64,000 bases of DNA from Lindgomyces ingoldianus (GCF_010093535.1 NW_022985169.1:1454372-1518371); one strand, 5' to 3'; counted from the first letter of the stretch, positions 37,301 through 48,891 are shown. Numbers and translations are program-made. Notes: generated from the letters alone by a model not told the origin.

Positions 37301-40300
37301 TCTAGTCCTTTGTGTTTAGGGTTTTAAAGTCTTTTTTATATGTTTCTAGGTTAATCTATTCTTTACTATACTTAATTAAGGATGCATTAGTAAGGGTTAC
37401 CTTAAATAAGTTTTTTTTATTTAAAAGAGGATGCTTTATTTATCTACTTAGTCTTTATTTATTATAGTAAATGTACATCTACTGTCTACAAGAGCTAATC
37501 TAGGCCACCCTTTGTACGTAAAAGTAGTTGTTAGACTGTGTCCTACCCCTTAGCCTACTGCAACTAGGGCTAATACATTATAAAAAGTTTCTTTATTTAA
37601 AAGAGAGTAAAGGTTAACATCTTATTAGTTCTTATTAAACTTATTCTTCTTTTTTTTATAAATCTAATGCTCTTAGTTGCAGTAGTTAGCTGCTTTACAT
37701 TTATAATCTTTAACTAGGTAATAGGATGTTAGATAGTCTTCTTTTTTTGCTGCTTTCTACTAAAAATAGTAGAACTTGCAGTTGTCTTATTCTTTACACG
37801 CTGCCTATTTTTCTTGTTTGTAGAAAAGGGCTGTTTAATAAGTATAACAGTTTGTTATTTTGCAGGCTAAGGCTGTTCCTTGCTATAGGCATCTATTATA
37901 GTTCTTTTTTTATGTGGGCTACTAGCCTGTTTAGTGCTTGTTATTCTAGTGCTTAACGCAGTAGCGTTGCGTGCACTAGTACTAGGGGTATAGACAGTTG
38001 TTAGGTCTATGTAGGGTATTAAAAGGACTCTTCTAAGTCTACTAAGAGTATTCTTATGTTTGTACTATCTAAACAGGGTGTCCCTTTTATTAGTAATTAT
38101 TAGTGCTATAAGTTTTATTTCTGCAGAGTGCACACTAGCTGTGGCTCTGTTGTATTACTAAAGCCTTCCTGCTAATTACTAGGCTTAGGAGTAGCGTCTT
38201 AGGCTTTCTAGGTACTAGCTTTAGAACTTTAAACCTAGCAGGTCTACCTAGTTCTTCTAGTTTCTAATCTTAGATCTAGACAAAGAACTGCTATTATTTT
38301 TTATTATTTATAATGTTATATTTAACTTTAGCTATCTGCTATAACGTACTTCACAGGCGAGTTGCTCACACACCTAAGTTGCTTACTTTTACTAAGACCC
38401 TACTAAACTACCCTTCCTACACTAATGCATTCCCTACAACACTACTTAGACACACTAAAAGAACATTAGATACAGCTTACACTCTAAGCTTTTAAACAAG
38501 ACATAAAACTTTTAAAGAAATATGCTGTAGCTATGTGTAAAGTCTTATAAAAGATAATAAATAACTATAGCACTAGATAACTTTTATAAGCTAATTTTAT
38601 AGCTAAATTATAAAGGCTAGGCAATAAAAAGAAGTAAGTAATTATTAAGACTATACTTAAGCTATATGCGCAAGAAATTTCCCCTTAAATAGCATTTATA
38701 GCTAATATAGCTAATTCTTTACATGCTAAGCGTAATCTAGGCTATGTTTATATAAACTAGCCTAGTATGTTTATAAAGTGTTATTTAGAGCTTAAAGTAA
38801 AGTTTTAAGTGTAAGTATAGTTAAAAGATATTTAGCTAATTATAAACCTTATCTTACTAAAGTTATATATGTTATTATTTTAGATACTATACTTAGCTTT
38901 AATATTCTCTACAAGGCTAAACCTGCTTTAAATTACCTTAGGACTTTTATAAAAGGCTCTTTTATAGTTATACTTACGCTTAAATGTTACTTTAAGCTCT
39001 AAATAACGCTTTATAAACATACTAGGCTAGTTTATGCAAATATAGCCTAGATTATGCTTAGCGCACAAAGAATTAGCTATATTAGCTATAAATGCTACCT
39101 AAGGGGAAATTTCTTACGCATATAGTTTAAGTATAGTCTTAATAATTACCTGCTTTTTTTTATTACCTAGCCTTTATAATTTAGCTGTAGAATTAGCTTG
39201 TAAAGGTTATTTAGCGCTATAGTTATTTATTATTTTTTATAAAACTTTATATATAGCTATAGCACATTTCTTTAAAAGTTTTATGTTTTGTTTAAAAGCT
39301 TAGAGTGTAAGCTGTATCTAACATTCTTTTAGCGCGTCTAAGTAGTATTGTAGGGAATGCATTAGTGTAGAAAGAGTAGTTTAGTAGGGTCTTAGCAAAA
39401 GTAAGCAACTCAGGTGTGTAAGCAACTCGCCTGTGAAGTACGTTATTATGTTAAACATTAAGTAGTTATTACTAATGTTTATCTAGTAGAGCATTACTAT
39501 GCAATAACTTAGGTAGTTATGTTATAGACTACACTTCTAACATTTACACTCTTAAAACTGTTAGAAGAGCTCTCTTATAGAAGTGCTAGAGGTCTAGTCT
39601 TAGAAAGAGAACTGTTTTTCTCTCTTTTAAACATTTATAATATATCCTTAGATCTAAGTCTTTTCTCTATATCTTTTAAGAATTATAAGGTTCTGCAACA
39701 CTATATTTAAGCTGCTAAAGTTTTAAATAACTATCTTTTAATATGTTTTAAAGCAGTTATTTAAAAAGTAGTTTTTTTTACATTACTAGTAGAGTTTATT
39801 ATTTAATCTTTCTAATATTTTTTTATCTATAAGGCTGTATTTAGCAGTGATAGCTTTTATTATTATAGTAGTATTTTTATTCTCCTTCTTCTAGAAGTTT
39901 AGGCAGTTTTAGTAGAAATGTCCTACTTTTCTATAGTTTAGGCAGGCCTTGTCCTCTAGCTACTTTTGTTATTCCTTTATTAAAGGCAGCTTATTACGTC
40001 CTAAAACTTAGCTCTTCTTAAAGAGGGGGCTTTATATATACTTTATGTAACTAAGGTCTATTAGTTCTTTATTATATTATAAAAGTTTTTTTTTTTAGAA
40101 ACAAACTTTAGTCTTTAGAAAGTTTCTTTTTATTTTTTTTATTTTTTACACTTTTTGTAATAATTGTTATAAGGTATTACTTATATAATAAAGTTTTTAA
40201 AAGTAGTTAGCTTTTTACTATGTATAAATTTATCTTTTACTATTTTACTTAGTTTATTATAAAACATGCAATAGAGGGCTTTCTAGTCTATCTATCTGCA

Positions 40301-40960
40301 GATAGCTAATTGTTCTCTAAAGCGTGCTGCATAGTTTTAGACTAAGCTAGTACCTTGTTTTATAGTGTTTAGTTTGTTAGCTGCAATTTTCTTTTTATCT
40401 AAGGTTTTATAAATAGCTGTTAGGGTGTCTTTAAAGTTTTTAACACTACTAAACACTTTTTTTATTTTAAAGGTAAGTGCTTTACTATTTACCCTAAAGT
40501 TTATCTAGTTATCTGTGTAGAGCTAGAACTAAATTACAAAAAGGCCTTTTAGATGTAGTTTTATCTAGAATATTATTTCTATGTCTGTCTAAAATACTTT
40601 TTTATTATACTACATATAAAGATAGCATTTTGTAAAGAATAGTTAAAGGTTCTTTAGTAATTTTTTAAAAAGTTTTAAGAAAGCTAGTTTTAAAGTCTTT
40701 TTAGCTATAATGCTTACTTTTTTAGTTAAAATGTTTTAAATTTTTACTAACTTTACTTATAGTTTATGTATTTAATAGGCATAGTTAATAGCTTTTTAAA
40801 GGCTTAAAGGTTTAAAAAAGTTTTGTAATTTTACTACTTTTTAGTAAAAGTTTATAACCTTTTATTAAAGGCTTACTAGTTTACCTATGTTTTTACTAAT
40901 CTATTAGAGTTTCTTAACATCCTTCTAAATTAAATTAATCCATTCTGCTAGAACAGCTTT
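34330..40960 (-). pseudogene. Degenerate Gypsy 3 Gag-Pol
   Basis: On the minus strand a Gag zinc knuckle is legible at about 39890-39960 (CLNYRKVGHFYQNC, a mutated CX2CX4HX4C). RT has YLDNVLI for YLDDVLI at 36351-36371. Integrase and RNase H remnants lie between about 34600 and 36000. The foldback element at 38344-39443 sits between Gag and RT. Stops occur throughout. Confidence 0.8.
38344..39443 (-). mobile_element. Foldback pogo-derived element, 1.1 kb
   Basis: 1100 bp, ACGTACTTCACAGGCGAG ends in inverted orientation, flanked by TA (38342-38343, 39444-39445). Same architecture as 25176-26275, opposite orientation by its centre. Inserted in Gypsy 3. Confidence 0.87.
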
Positions 40961-41066
40961 ATTTTAGGTAGGAACATTTATTAATCCTAATAGAGCTATA
41001 TAGGCTATATTAGAATCTAAGTTATGTTAAGAGGTATCTATACTTTTTAAAAGAGGTAGTGTTTAA

Positions 41067-41660
41067 TGTTATAATCCTTGCTTTATAAAGGCACTTAGGT
41101 CTTATAATATTCCTAGGGGGAAGTAGGACAGAGGGTAGAGGCTAACTAGTAGGGTGTACAGTTCTACGTACAGGCTAATAGGCTTATTAGAGAGGGATAG
41201 AGTGACTAGATTATAGTTTACCCTTTATGCAGCAGTAGGGAGGCTAGGGTTAAACAGTCCTGTTAGATAGAATTAGAGGTATATATAGTGTAAGATATAT
41301 AAATAGTATTATAGCTCTTTAGAAAGCTAAATGCTACTTAGTTTATATAGAGAATAAACTAAATATTAAACACACCTTCTAAAGGTTGTTTAATGTGGGA
41401 GCTATATACATATGCTAGGGGCGCTAAGGGGAGCTAGTAGGAGCTTATAGAAGTCTGCTAAGGAGAGCTCCTATGAGCTCTCTTGGGCTCCCTGGACTCG
41501 TGGCCTGTCTTCCTATTGGACCACGCATTCCTCCGTTACCGCGGGCAGCTGTGCTGCCCCCGTGCCCTCCGACTGGTTCATAAGCGAGTCCTGTCCCAAT
41601 CCAGCTAGATTGTGGAGCACTGCCGGTGGAGTTACGCTGGTCCAGCCATAGACCGTAACA
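41067..41660 (-). repeat. LTR of Gypsy 3 (5' LTR by element orientation)
   Basis: 594 bp. The last 210 bp keep GC-rich, unmutated sequence, while the first 380 bp are RIP-affected. Confidence 0.92.
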
Positions 41661-41742
41661 AAGGACACCTACTAGATAAAAGGAAATTCTAACACTTATA
41701 ACAGTGTAAGCAGAACAGCAAGGACGCTAATAGAGAGAAGAG

Positions 41743-41950
41743 TGTTTGCAGTTACAGAGCTCTCTATGCGCTAGCCACCAACACTCCTTTAGCGTACTGC
41801 TGCCTAGCAATGCCACCTGCTGCAGCCTAGAGCTATTGGTGGCCTTAAGTCACATGATGGGTTCATCTAGTACTATATAAACCCGTAGTTGCCCTCCTTT
41901 AGCAATACAATCCAGTTCCTCATGTCTTTAGTGCTCTACATAGCTTTACA
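41743..41950. repeat. Solo LTR of a small LTR element, 208 bp
   Basis: Starts TGTTTGCAG, ends TTTACA, and is flanked by AAGAG on both sides (41738-41742, 41951-41955). The related sequence near 50474-50490 lacks it, which shows the empty site. It contains a TATATAAA box near 41874, consistent with an LTR promoter. Family unknown. Confidence 0.8.
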
Positions 41951-41961
41951 AAGAGCCTACA

Positions 41962-42567
41962 TGTTACAACCTATAATTAGACTGTAAGTTACTAGCCTAG
42001 AGTGCCCTACTGTTTAAATAAACAAGGCTAGAATCCTTTTGTCACCCTACCTGTTAAGTCACGTGACCTAACAGACAAGGAATAGACGGAGCTACTAGAC
42101 TAATGCATAGCTAAATGCATTATCTAATAAGCAAAGAATGTTTAAGCGCAAATAAGCATTGTTGCGCGCAGTAGAAAACAGTTACAGAAGAGTGCTTAGT
42201 AACACTTAACAACATGCAACCTTATGTATATAGTTTAGATCCTAACTATTACTAGAAAGTTATAATTAAAGTTTTATTTATTATTATATAAACTAAGTAG
42301 CATTACTACTTTATAATAAGAGTAATAGTAATTATATATTTTACACTATATATACCTTCTATCTTATTTTATTTAGAACTGTTTAACCTAAGCACCTTAT
42401 ACTACTGTTAAAGGGCAAACTACAGTTAGCTACACCTCCCTGCTCTAGTAGCTACGCCTTAGCAGCCTGTACACCCGCTTAGACTAAGTTCCCTATTCCC
42501 TCCGAACACCTAACCCACCTCTAGGCCCAGAGTACCTCGGATACCATTTCCCCGAGGTAAAGATTGT
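41962..42567 (+). repeat. 3' LTR of Gypsy 2, end disrupted
   Basis: Starts TGTTACAACC. Matches 50490-51083 and 62778-63321. Ends in GATTGTA, where a pogo element has inserted. Confidence 0.75.
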
Positions 42568-42568
42568 A

Positions 42569-43683
42569 ACGTACCTAACGGGTTGGCTGGCCACACAGGT
42601 TGGCTGGCCACTTTTGCTAAGCCTCTACTAAAACCACCCTATTCTCTTGCAAAACAGCCCACTTTAGCCCTATATAAAGTAATACAACATAAGATATTAT
42701 TTAGAGTCTACTTCTACTACTTGCTTATATGTATATAAGTTATGCTTAGTCTAATTACACTACCTATATTGCTTTTAACTTAGCTTACCTTCTTTAGCGT
42801 GCACTTATGTCTTTAGCTTCTTTCTATTACTACGCGCTTTAAACTCCTTTAGAGCAGTTAGATAAGCCCTATTCTTAACTATTAAAGTCTTTTTTGCTTA
42901 AATCTGCTTCCTTTTATGTAATTTATATTACATAGCAGCCTTATTTACTACTTAAAGCTTTGTAATTTTATAGCCTACTTTATTATATTAATACTCTAGA
43001 TAACTATTATCTACTTTTTATTACCTTACTATATTGCCTTTAGCTATTTTTGTCTCTTTAAAGCTGTAATAACTGCTCTAGTTAATATCTAGCTTATTAT
43101 AAAGCTTAACTTATTAAAGTTATACTTATCTTTATCCTAGATACTATACTTAGCTTTTATGTTAGCTACTAGGCAAAACTAGCCTTAAATAACTTCTAGA
43201 TCTTTATAAAGCGCTTTCTTATAATTATACTTATAATTAAACATTATTATAAACTTAGAGCAGTGCTTAACCTATATACTAGGCTAGTTTAAGCTAACCT
43301 AGCCTAGATTGCGCTCTGTAGGCAAGGAATTAGCTATATTAGCTATAGCTGTAAGCCTAAGGGGAAATCTGTGTGTAATAAGCTTAAGTATGTACTTAAC
43401 AACTACCTTCTTCTTAAGCTTAGTTAGATTCCTTAATTTAGGCTAGCATTCTGCTTATAAAGGCTGTCTAGCGCGTTAATTGTTTAGTGTTATGTAAAAG
43501 ACATTATAAATAGCTGCAGCATGTTATAAGAAGAGTTTTAAGTCTTATTTAAAAGCCTAAAGAGCAAGCTGTATCTAATGTTCTTTAGAAGATTTAATCT
43601 AGTGTTGTTGTCAAGGCATTATGTAGATAGGTAGAGTTTAGTAAGGGCTTAGCAAAAGTGGCCGGCCAACCTGTTAGGTACGT
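42569..43683 (-). mobile_element. pogo/Fot1-like element, internally deleted
   Basis: 1115 bp with the GGCCGGCC-type terminal repeats (ACGTACCTAACGGGTTGG) and TA duplication (42567-42568, 43684-43685). The left part matches the transposase C-terminus and the right part the N-terminus, minus strand; the middle is missing. It serves as the empty-site reference for the Gypsy insertion at 2831. Confidence 0.85.
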
Positions 43684-43685
43684 TA

Positions 43686-44215
43686 TTTATAAAGTTTTTT
43701 TAAAAAATAATAAGTAACTAACACACTAAATAACTTTTTTAAGCTAATTATATAGCTAACTTATAAAAGCTAGATAATAATAAAAAGTAGGGAATTACTT
43801 AGCACATACTTAAGCTAAATGCGTAAGAATTTCCCTTTTAGCTAGTAGCTGTAGCTAATATAGCTAATTCTTTATACACTAAGTATAATATAGGCTATAT
43901 TAGCATAAACTAGCTTAATATATTTATTAAGTGTTACTTGAAGCTTAAAGTAAAGTTTAAGTATAACTATAACTATAAAAAGGCTTTTTATAAATTTTTT
44001 ATAGTAATTTAAAGCTAAGTATAGCATCTAAAATAATAATATATATAACTTTAATAAAACAAAGTTTATAATAAGCTAAATATTTACTAGAGTAGTTATT
44101 ATAAGTTTAAAGAGATAAGAATAGCTAAAAGTAGTCTAGCTAGGTAACTAAGAGTAGATAATAGCTACTTAAAGCATTAATATTAAAAAGTAAGCTATTT
44201 TACTTTTTATTATTT
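43686..44215 (+). pseudogene. pogo-type transposase fragment
   Basis: Plus-strand remnant of a foldback/pogo relative without its own left end: an HTH-region match near 43860-43930, a YKYNYK-type segment near 43965, then a region corresponding to the DDE start near 44050. Gypsy sequence follows at about 44230. Confidence 0.6.
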
Positions 44216-45235
44216 TTTAAGAATCTACTAGCACTAATAAACCTACTATTCTCTTTAAGTACTAAGAATACAAGGACATGTTTAAGACACTTAAAGACCT
44301 AAAAGAACTTCCTCTACACTAGCTATAAAACTATATAATAAATCTAAAACTAAACCTAAAGCTAAGAATCTATAAACTAAGACCTATAACAAAAATCTAG
44401 AAAAGAGCTTTTTAAGAATACATAGACAAGATGCTAGCATAAGAACATATTAAAGAAAGTAATAGCCTAGTTGCATTAGCAGTAGTCTTTATAAAAAAGA
44501 AAGAAGAAAAGAGCTATGTTTACTAAGACTATTCAACTATTAATAAAACATAATATATAATTAGTTTCTCTTATCTATTATATAAGATATTATAAACTAG
44601 TTAAAAGAAATAAAACACTTTATAAAGTTTAATATTTAAAATAGATTTAATAAAATTTATATTAAAAAAGGCTATAAATAGCTTACTGCTTTCTAAACTT
44701 TAAAAGGTTTTTATAAACTTCTAGTTATGCTGTTTAGACTTATAAACGCTCTAGCTACATTCTAATAAGTTATTAACATAGCCTTTAACCTGTACTTAAA
44801 CATTTTTATACTAGTGTATCTTAACAATGTCTTTGTTTACACTAAACATAATAAGCTAGATTATTTAGCTAAAGTAAAGTTAGTACTAGACTAGCTATAA
44901 AAATACAAACTTTACCTATAACTCTTAAAGCGTAAATTTAATATAGTAAAGATAAAGTACCTTAGCTTTATAATTAATAGAGAAGAAGTAAAAATAGACT
45001 CTATAAAAGTCTAAAAAAATAAAAGAATAGCTAGTACTTATAAGTATAAAAAAAGTAAAAGGCTTTCTTAGCCTAACTAAATATATACACTAGATAATAA
45101 AGAACTACTTAAAAAAATAGCGCTTCCTCTAACTAACATAATAACTAGAGAGAAGGTCTACGCTAAGTTTAGATAGACTTTTAAAATAAATATAGCCTTT
45201 TAGAACCTAAAGAAAGTTGTAACTAGTAAACTAGT

Positions 45236-45837
45236 TGTTGTGTACAGCTACCCGTCTACATATATCCTTCTGCTGTGCTAGCTAGAAGGTTAACCTTTTA
45301 GCAAACGCAACAGTTATAAGCCTAGTTTGCAGCGTAGTGTAGATAGTTAGCGCTTAAAAAATTTGCGCACCCCTGCTCTACTAATAGGATTGCATTATCC
45401 TAGAGCACTGCGTGTTTAATTCCTACGCTTAGCAAAGAGCATTTAGGCAGTGCGTCTATTACAGAGGCTACCTTACTAGATCTGTGTAAGGCCAGGATGG
45501 CGCTTACGTGTAAGGCCGAGATGGTGCTTACTGTAAGGCTGAGATGGCGCTTACGTGCGACAAGTATATATACTATTCTGCACCCGAAAATCAACGTTGG
45601 TTGATTATTCGTACCTTTTGGTTGTATTGGCGGAGTGGTGCGGAGCCCCGTCCTTACAATCTGTCTCTAAGTTCTGTTGCTTAGGCTAAAGAGAAAGGGT
45701 GTGTTAAGGTTGTTTTACTATGTTTTACCTCTCTTGTTCTACAGTTTAAGCTAGGGGGTGTGTCGCGTACAGCTATCCGTCTATATATATCCTTCTGCTG
45801 TGCTAGCTGGAAGGTTGACCTTTTTGCAAACGCAACA
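45236..45837. mobile_element. TRIM-like miniature LTR retrotransposon
   Basis: 602 bp with 77 bp LTRs (45236-45312 and 45761-45837; TGTCGCGTACAGC...CGCAACA in the right copy) and a 5 bp target duplication CTAGT (45231-45235, 45838-45842). A polypurine tract GCTAGGGGGTG abuts the right LTR. It has no coding capacity. After removing a nested solo LTR (45485-45658) it is about 420 bp. The flanking Gypsy frame (KLVV... / KLVIKIYN...) joins up when it is removed. The strand is plus if the polypurine tract is used as the guide. Confidence 0.85.
45485..45658. repeat. Solo LTR with 24-bp tandem repeats, nested in the TRIM-like element
   Basis: 174 bp, TGTAAGGCC...GTCCTTACA inverted ends, flanked by ATCTG on both sides (45480-45484, 45659-45663). 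It carries three tandem copies of a 24 bp unit (TAAGGCCGAGATGGCGCTTA...), a TATATATA box near 45565 and a small palindrome AATCAACGTTGGTTGATT near 45587. A related copy is at 63562-63712. Confidence 0.82.
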
Positions 45838-46549
45838 CTAGTTATTAAAATATATAACCTACACTTAAACATAAAAATACATACTAACACATTAATAAAA
45901 GCTAAAGAAGCAGTATTCTACTAGAAAAAAAATAATAGCACCTAGTAGCCTACTACTTAGTAAAGTTTTCTCTTTTAGAACAAAACTACAGCATACCTAA
46001 TAAGGAACTAAAAGCTATTATTAATGCACTAAGAGTTTAGAAAACTAAACTCTAAAGCACTAGTTAATGTTTTAATGTATTAACTAACTACACTAACTTA
46101 GTTACCTTTTTAATAGTAAAAAAGGTATTACCTATGCATATATAATAAGCTCTAAAGCTAGCCTAGTTTAACTTTATAATTAAACATATTACTAAAATAA
46201 GCAACTAATAAATAGACACTTTAAGTTAATAACTAGACTATTTTAAAAGAAATAAGTAAAACATAAAAGAATTTATGCTATTTATAAAAACTAAACATAG
46301 TCTAGTTTATAATAAATTAAGCTCTAAAAGATTAATTACAACCTTTACCTTAGTAAAATAAGAATAGAAGAACATTATCTAAGAATACTACAAAGCCTCT
46401 ATGTTTAGACACCTAGAGATTAGAACGCTATAGAAAAAGGTTAAAGCTACTATCTTCTACGTAGTACTAAAGTTAAAATAGATATGCATAGAAATTCTAT
46501 AAGAATGTAACACCTGTAATAAAAATAACTTACAGCGCTATAAAACCTA

Positions 46550-47080
46550 ACGTACTTCACAGGCAAGTTGCTTACGCACCTAAGTTACTTACTTTTGCTA
46601 AGACTCTACTAAACTACTTTTTCTACACTAATGCATTTCTAACAACACTACTTAGACATGCTAAAAGAACATTAGATAGAGCTTACACTTTAAGCTTTTA
46701 AATAAGACATAAAACTTTTAAAGAAACATGCTGCAGCTATGTACAAAGTTCTTTAAAAGATAATAAATAACTACAGCGCTAGACAACTTTTATAAGCTAA
46801 TTCTATAGCTAACTTATAAAAGCTAGGTAATAAGAAGAAGCAGATAATTATTAAGACTATACTTAAGCTATATGCGTAAGGATTTTCTTTTTAAATAGCA
46901 TTTATAGCTAATATAGCTAATTCTTTGCGCACTAAGCATAATCTAGGCTATATTAGCATAAACTAGCCTAGATTACGCTTAGCGCGCAAAGAATTAGCTA
47001 TATTAGCTATAAATGCTATCTAAAGAGAAAATTCTTGCACATATAGCTTAAGTATAGTCTTAATAATTACCTACTTTTTC
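46550..47080 (+). mobile_element. Foldback pogo-derived element cut by the assembly gap
   Basis: Starts ACGTACTTCACAGGCAAG after TA (46548-46549) and runs into the N gap. The intact version appears in the second copy at 48077-48891. Confidence 0.75.
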
Positions 47081-47090
47081 NNNNNNNNNN
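47081..47090. other. Assembly gap (10 N)
   Basis: Ten undefined bases, flanked by copies of the same 1517 bp. Confidence 0.99.
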
Positions 47091-48607
47091 GTATATATAC
47101 TATTCTGCACCCGAAAATCAACGTTGGTTGATTATTCGTACCTTTTGGTTGTATTGGCGGAGTGGTGCGGAGCCCCGTCCTTACAATCTGTCTCTAAGTT
47201 CTGTTGCTTAGGCTAAAGAGAAAGGGTGTGTTAAGGTTGTTTTACTATGTTTTACCTCTCTTGTTCTACAGTTTAAGCTAGGGGGTGTGTCGCGTACAGC
47301 TATCCGTCTATATATATCCTTCTGCTGTGCTAGCTGGAAGGTTGACCTTTTTGCAAACGCAACACTAGTTATTAAAATATATAACCTACACTTAAACATA
47401 AAAATACATACTAACACATTAATAAAAGCTAAAGAAGCAGTATTCTACTAGAAAAAAAATAATAGCACCTAGTAGCCTACTACTTAGTAAAGTTTTCTCT
47501 TTTAGAACAAAACTACAGCATACCTAATAAGGAACTAAAAGCTATTATTAATGCACTAAGAGTTTAGAAAACTAAACTCTAAAGCACTAGTTAATGTTTT
47601 AATGTATTAACTAACTACACTAACTTAGTTACCTTTTTAATAGTAAAAAAGGTATTACCTATGCATATATAATAAGCTCTAAAGCTAGCCTAGTTTAACT
47701 TTATAATTAAACATATTACTAAAATAAGCAACTAATAAATAGACACTTTAAGTTAATAACTAGACTATTTTAAAAGAAATAAGTAAAACATAAAAGAATT
47801 TATGCTATTTATAAAAACTAAACATAGTCTAGTTTATAATAAATTAAGCTCTAAAAGATTAATTACAACCTTTACCTTAGTAAAATAAGAATAGAAGAAC
47901 ATTATCTAAGAATACTACAAAGCCTCTATGTTTAGACACCTAGAGATTAGAACGCTATAGAAAAAGGTTAAAGCTACTATCTTCTACGTAGTACTAAAGT
48001 TAAAATAGATATGCATAGAAATTCTATAAGAATGTAACACCTGTAATAAAAATAACTTACAGCGCTATAAAACCTAACGTACTTCACAGGCAAGTTGCTT
48101 ACGCACCTAAGTTACTTACTTTTGCTAAGACTCTACTAAACTACTTTTTCTACACTAATGCATTTCTAACAACACTACTTAGACATGCTAAAAGAACATT
48201 AGATAGAGCTTACACTTTAAGCTTTTAAATAAGACATAAAACTTTTAAAGAAACATGCTGCAGCTATGTACAAAGTTCTTTAAAAGATAATAAATAACTA
48301 CAGCGCTAGACAACTTTTATAAGCTAATTCTATAGCTAACTTATAAAAGCTAGGTAATAAGAAGAAGCAGATAATTATTAAGACTATACTTAAGCTATAT
48401 GCGTAAGGATTTTCTTTTTAAATAGCATTTATAGCTAATATAGCTAATTCTTTGCGCACTAAGCATAATCTAGGCTATATTAGCATAAACTAGCCTAGAT
48501 TACGCTTAGCGCGCAAAGAATTAGCTATATTAGCTATAAATGCTATCTAAAGAGAAAATTCTTGCACATATAGCTTAAGTATAGTCTTAATAATTACCTA
48601 CTTTTTC
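47091..48607. repeat. Second copy of the 45564-47080 segment, probably a false duplication
   Basis: The sequence is the same as 45564-47080 at a constant offset of 1527, wherever I compared it, including RIP-derived bases. One copy starts and the other ends exactly at the gap. Contains the 3' part of the solo LTR and TRIM element, RNase H remnant and most of a foldback element. Confidence 0.85.
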
Positions 48608-48891
48608 CTATTACCTAGCCTTTGTAAGTTAGCTATAGAATTAGCTTATAAAAGTTATCTAGCGCTATAGTTATTTATTATTTTTTAAGAGACTTTATAC
48701 ATAGCTATAGCATAGTTCTTTAAGAGTTTTATGTCTTATTTAAAAGCTTAAAGCATAAGCTGTATCTAACATTCTTTTAGCGCGTCTAAGTAGTGTTGTT
48801 AGAAATGCATTAGTATAGAAAGAGTAGTTTAGTAGGGTCTTAGCAAAAGTAAGCAACTTAGGTGTGTAAGCAACTCGCCTGTGAAGTACAT
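48077..48891. mobile_element. Foldback pogo-derived element, 815 bp near-perfect palindrome
   Basis: Complete copy with TA flanks (48075-48076, 48892-48893). The central region is deleted, so the arms meet at about 48480-48500 and the whole element can fold on itself. Confidence 0.82.

Larger units (their letters stand above)
32388..41660 (-). mobile_element. Gypsy element 3, complete with both LTRs, RIP-inactivated
   Basis: Two 594 bp LTRs (32388-32981, 41067-41660) with TGTTACA...TGTAACA-type ends and target duplication AAGGA (32383-32387, 41661-41665). The minus-strand orientation is shown by a polypurine tract (GAGAGGAGGGGCAGC on the minus strand) beside the left LTR and by the RT and Gag remnants. 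It contains a solo Copia LTR (33848-34318) and a foldback element (38344-39443); without them it is about 7.7 kb. Confidence 0.92.
29056..42567 (+). mobile_element. Gypsy element 2 remnant, plus strand, split by Gypsy element 3
   Basis: Internal domains lie at 29056-32387, interrupted by Gypsy 3 (32388-41660, target duplication AAGGA), and continue at 41666-41961. A 3' LTR (41962 to about 42567, starting TGTTACAACC) follows. The left LTR and gag are missing. The LTR terminus is cut by a pogo element inserted at TA 42567-42568. The same internal end is followed by the same LTR at 50490-51083. Confidence 0.75.

Noticed and set aside
45321..45480. tRNA or Pol III gene inside the TRIM-like element
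   Set aside because: No cloverleaf or convincing A and B boxes could be folded by eye.
45681..47417. Two identical 69-residue frames on the minus strand
   Set aside because: They lie in the TRIM-like element and Gypsy remnant, and are duplicated only because the assembly repeats the segment.
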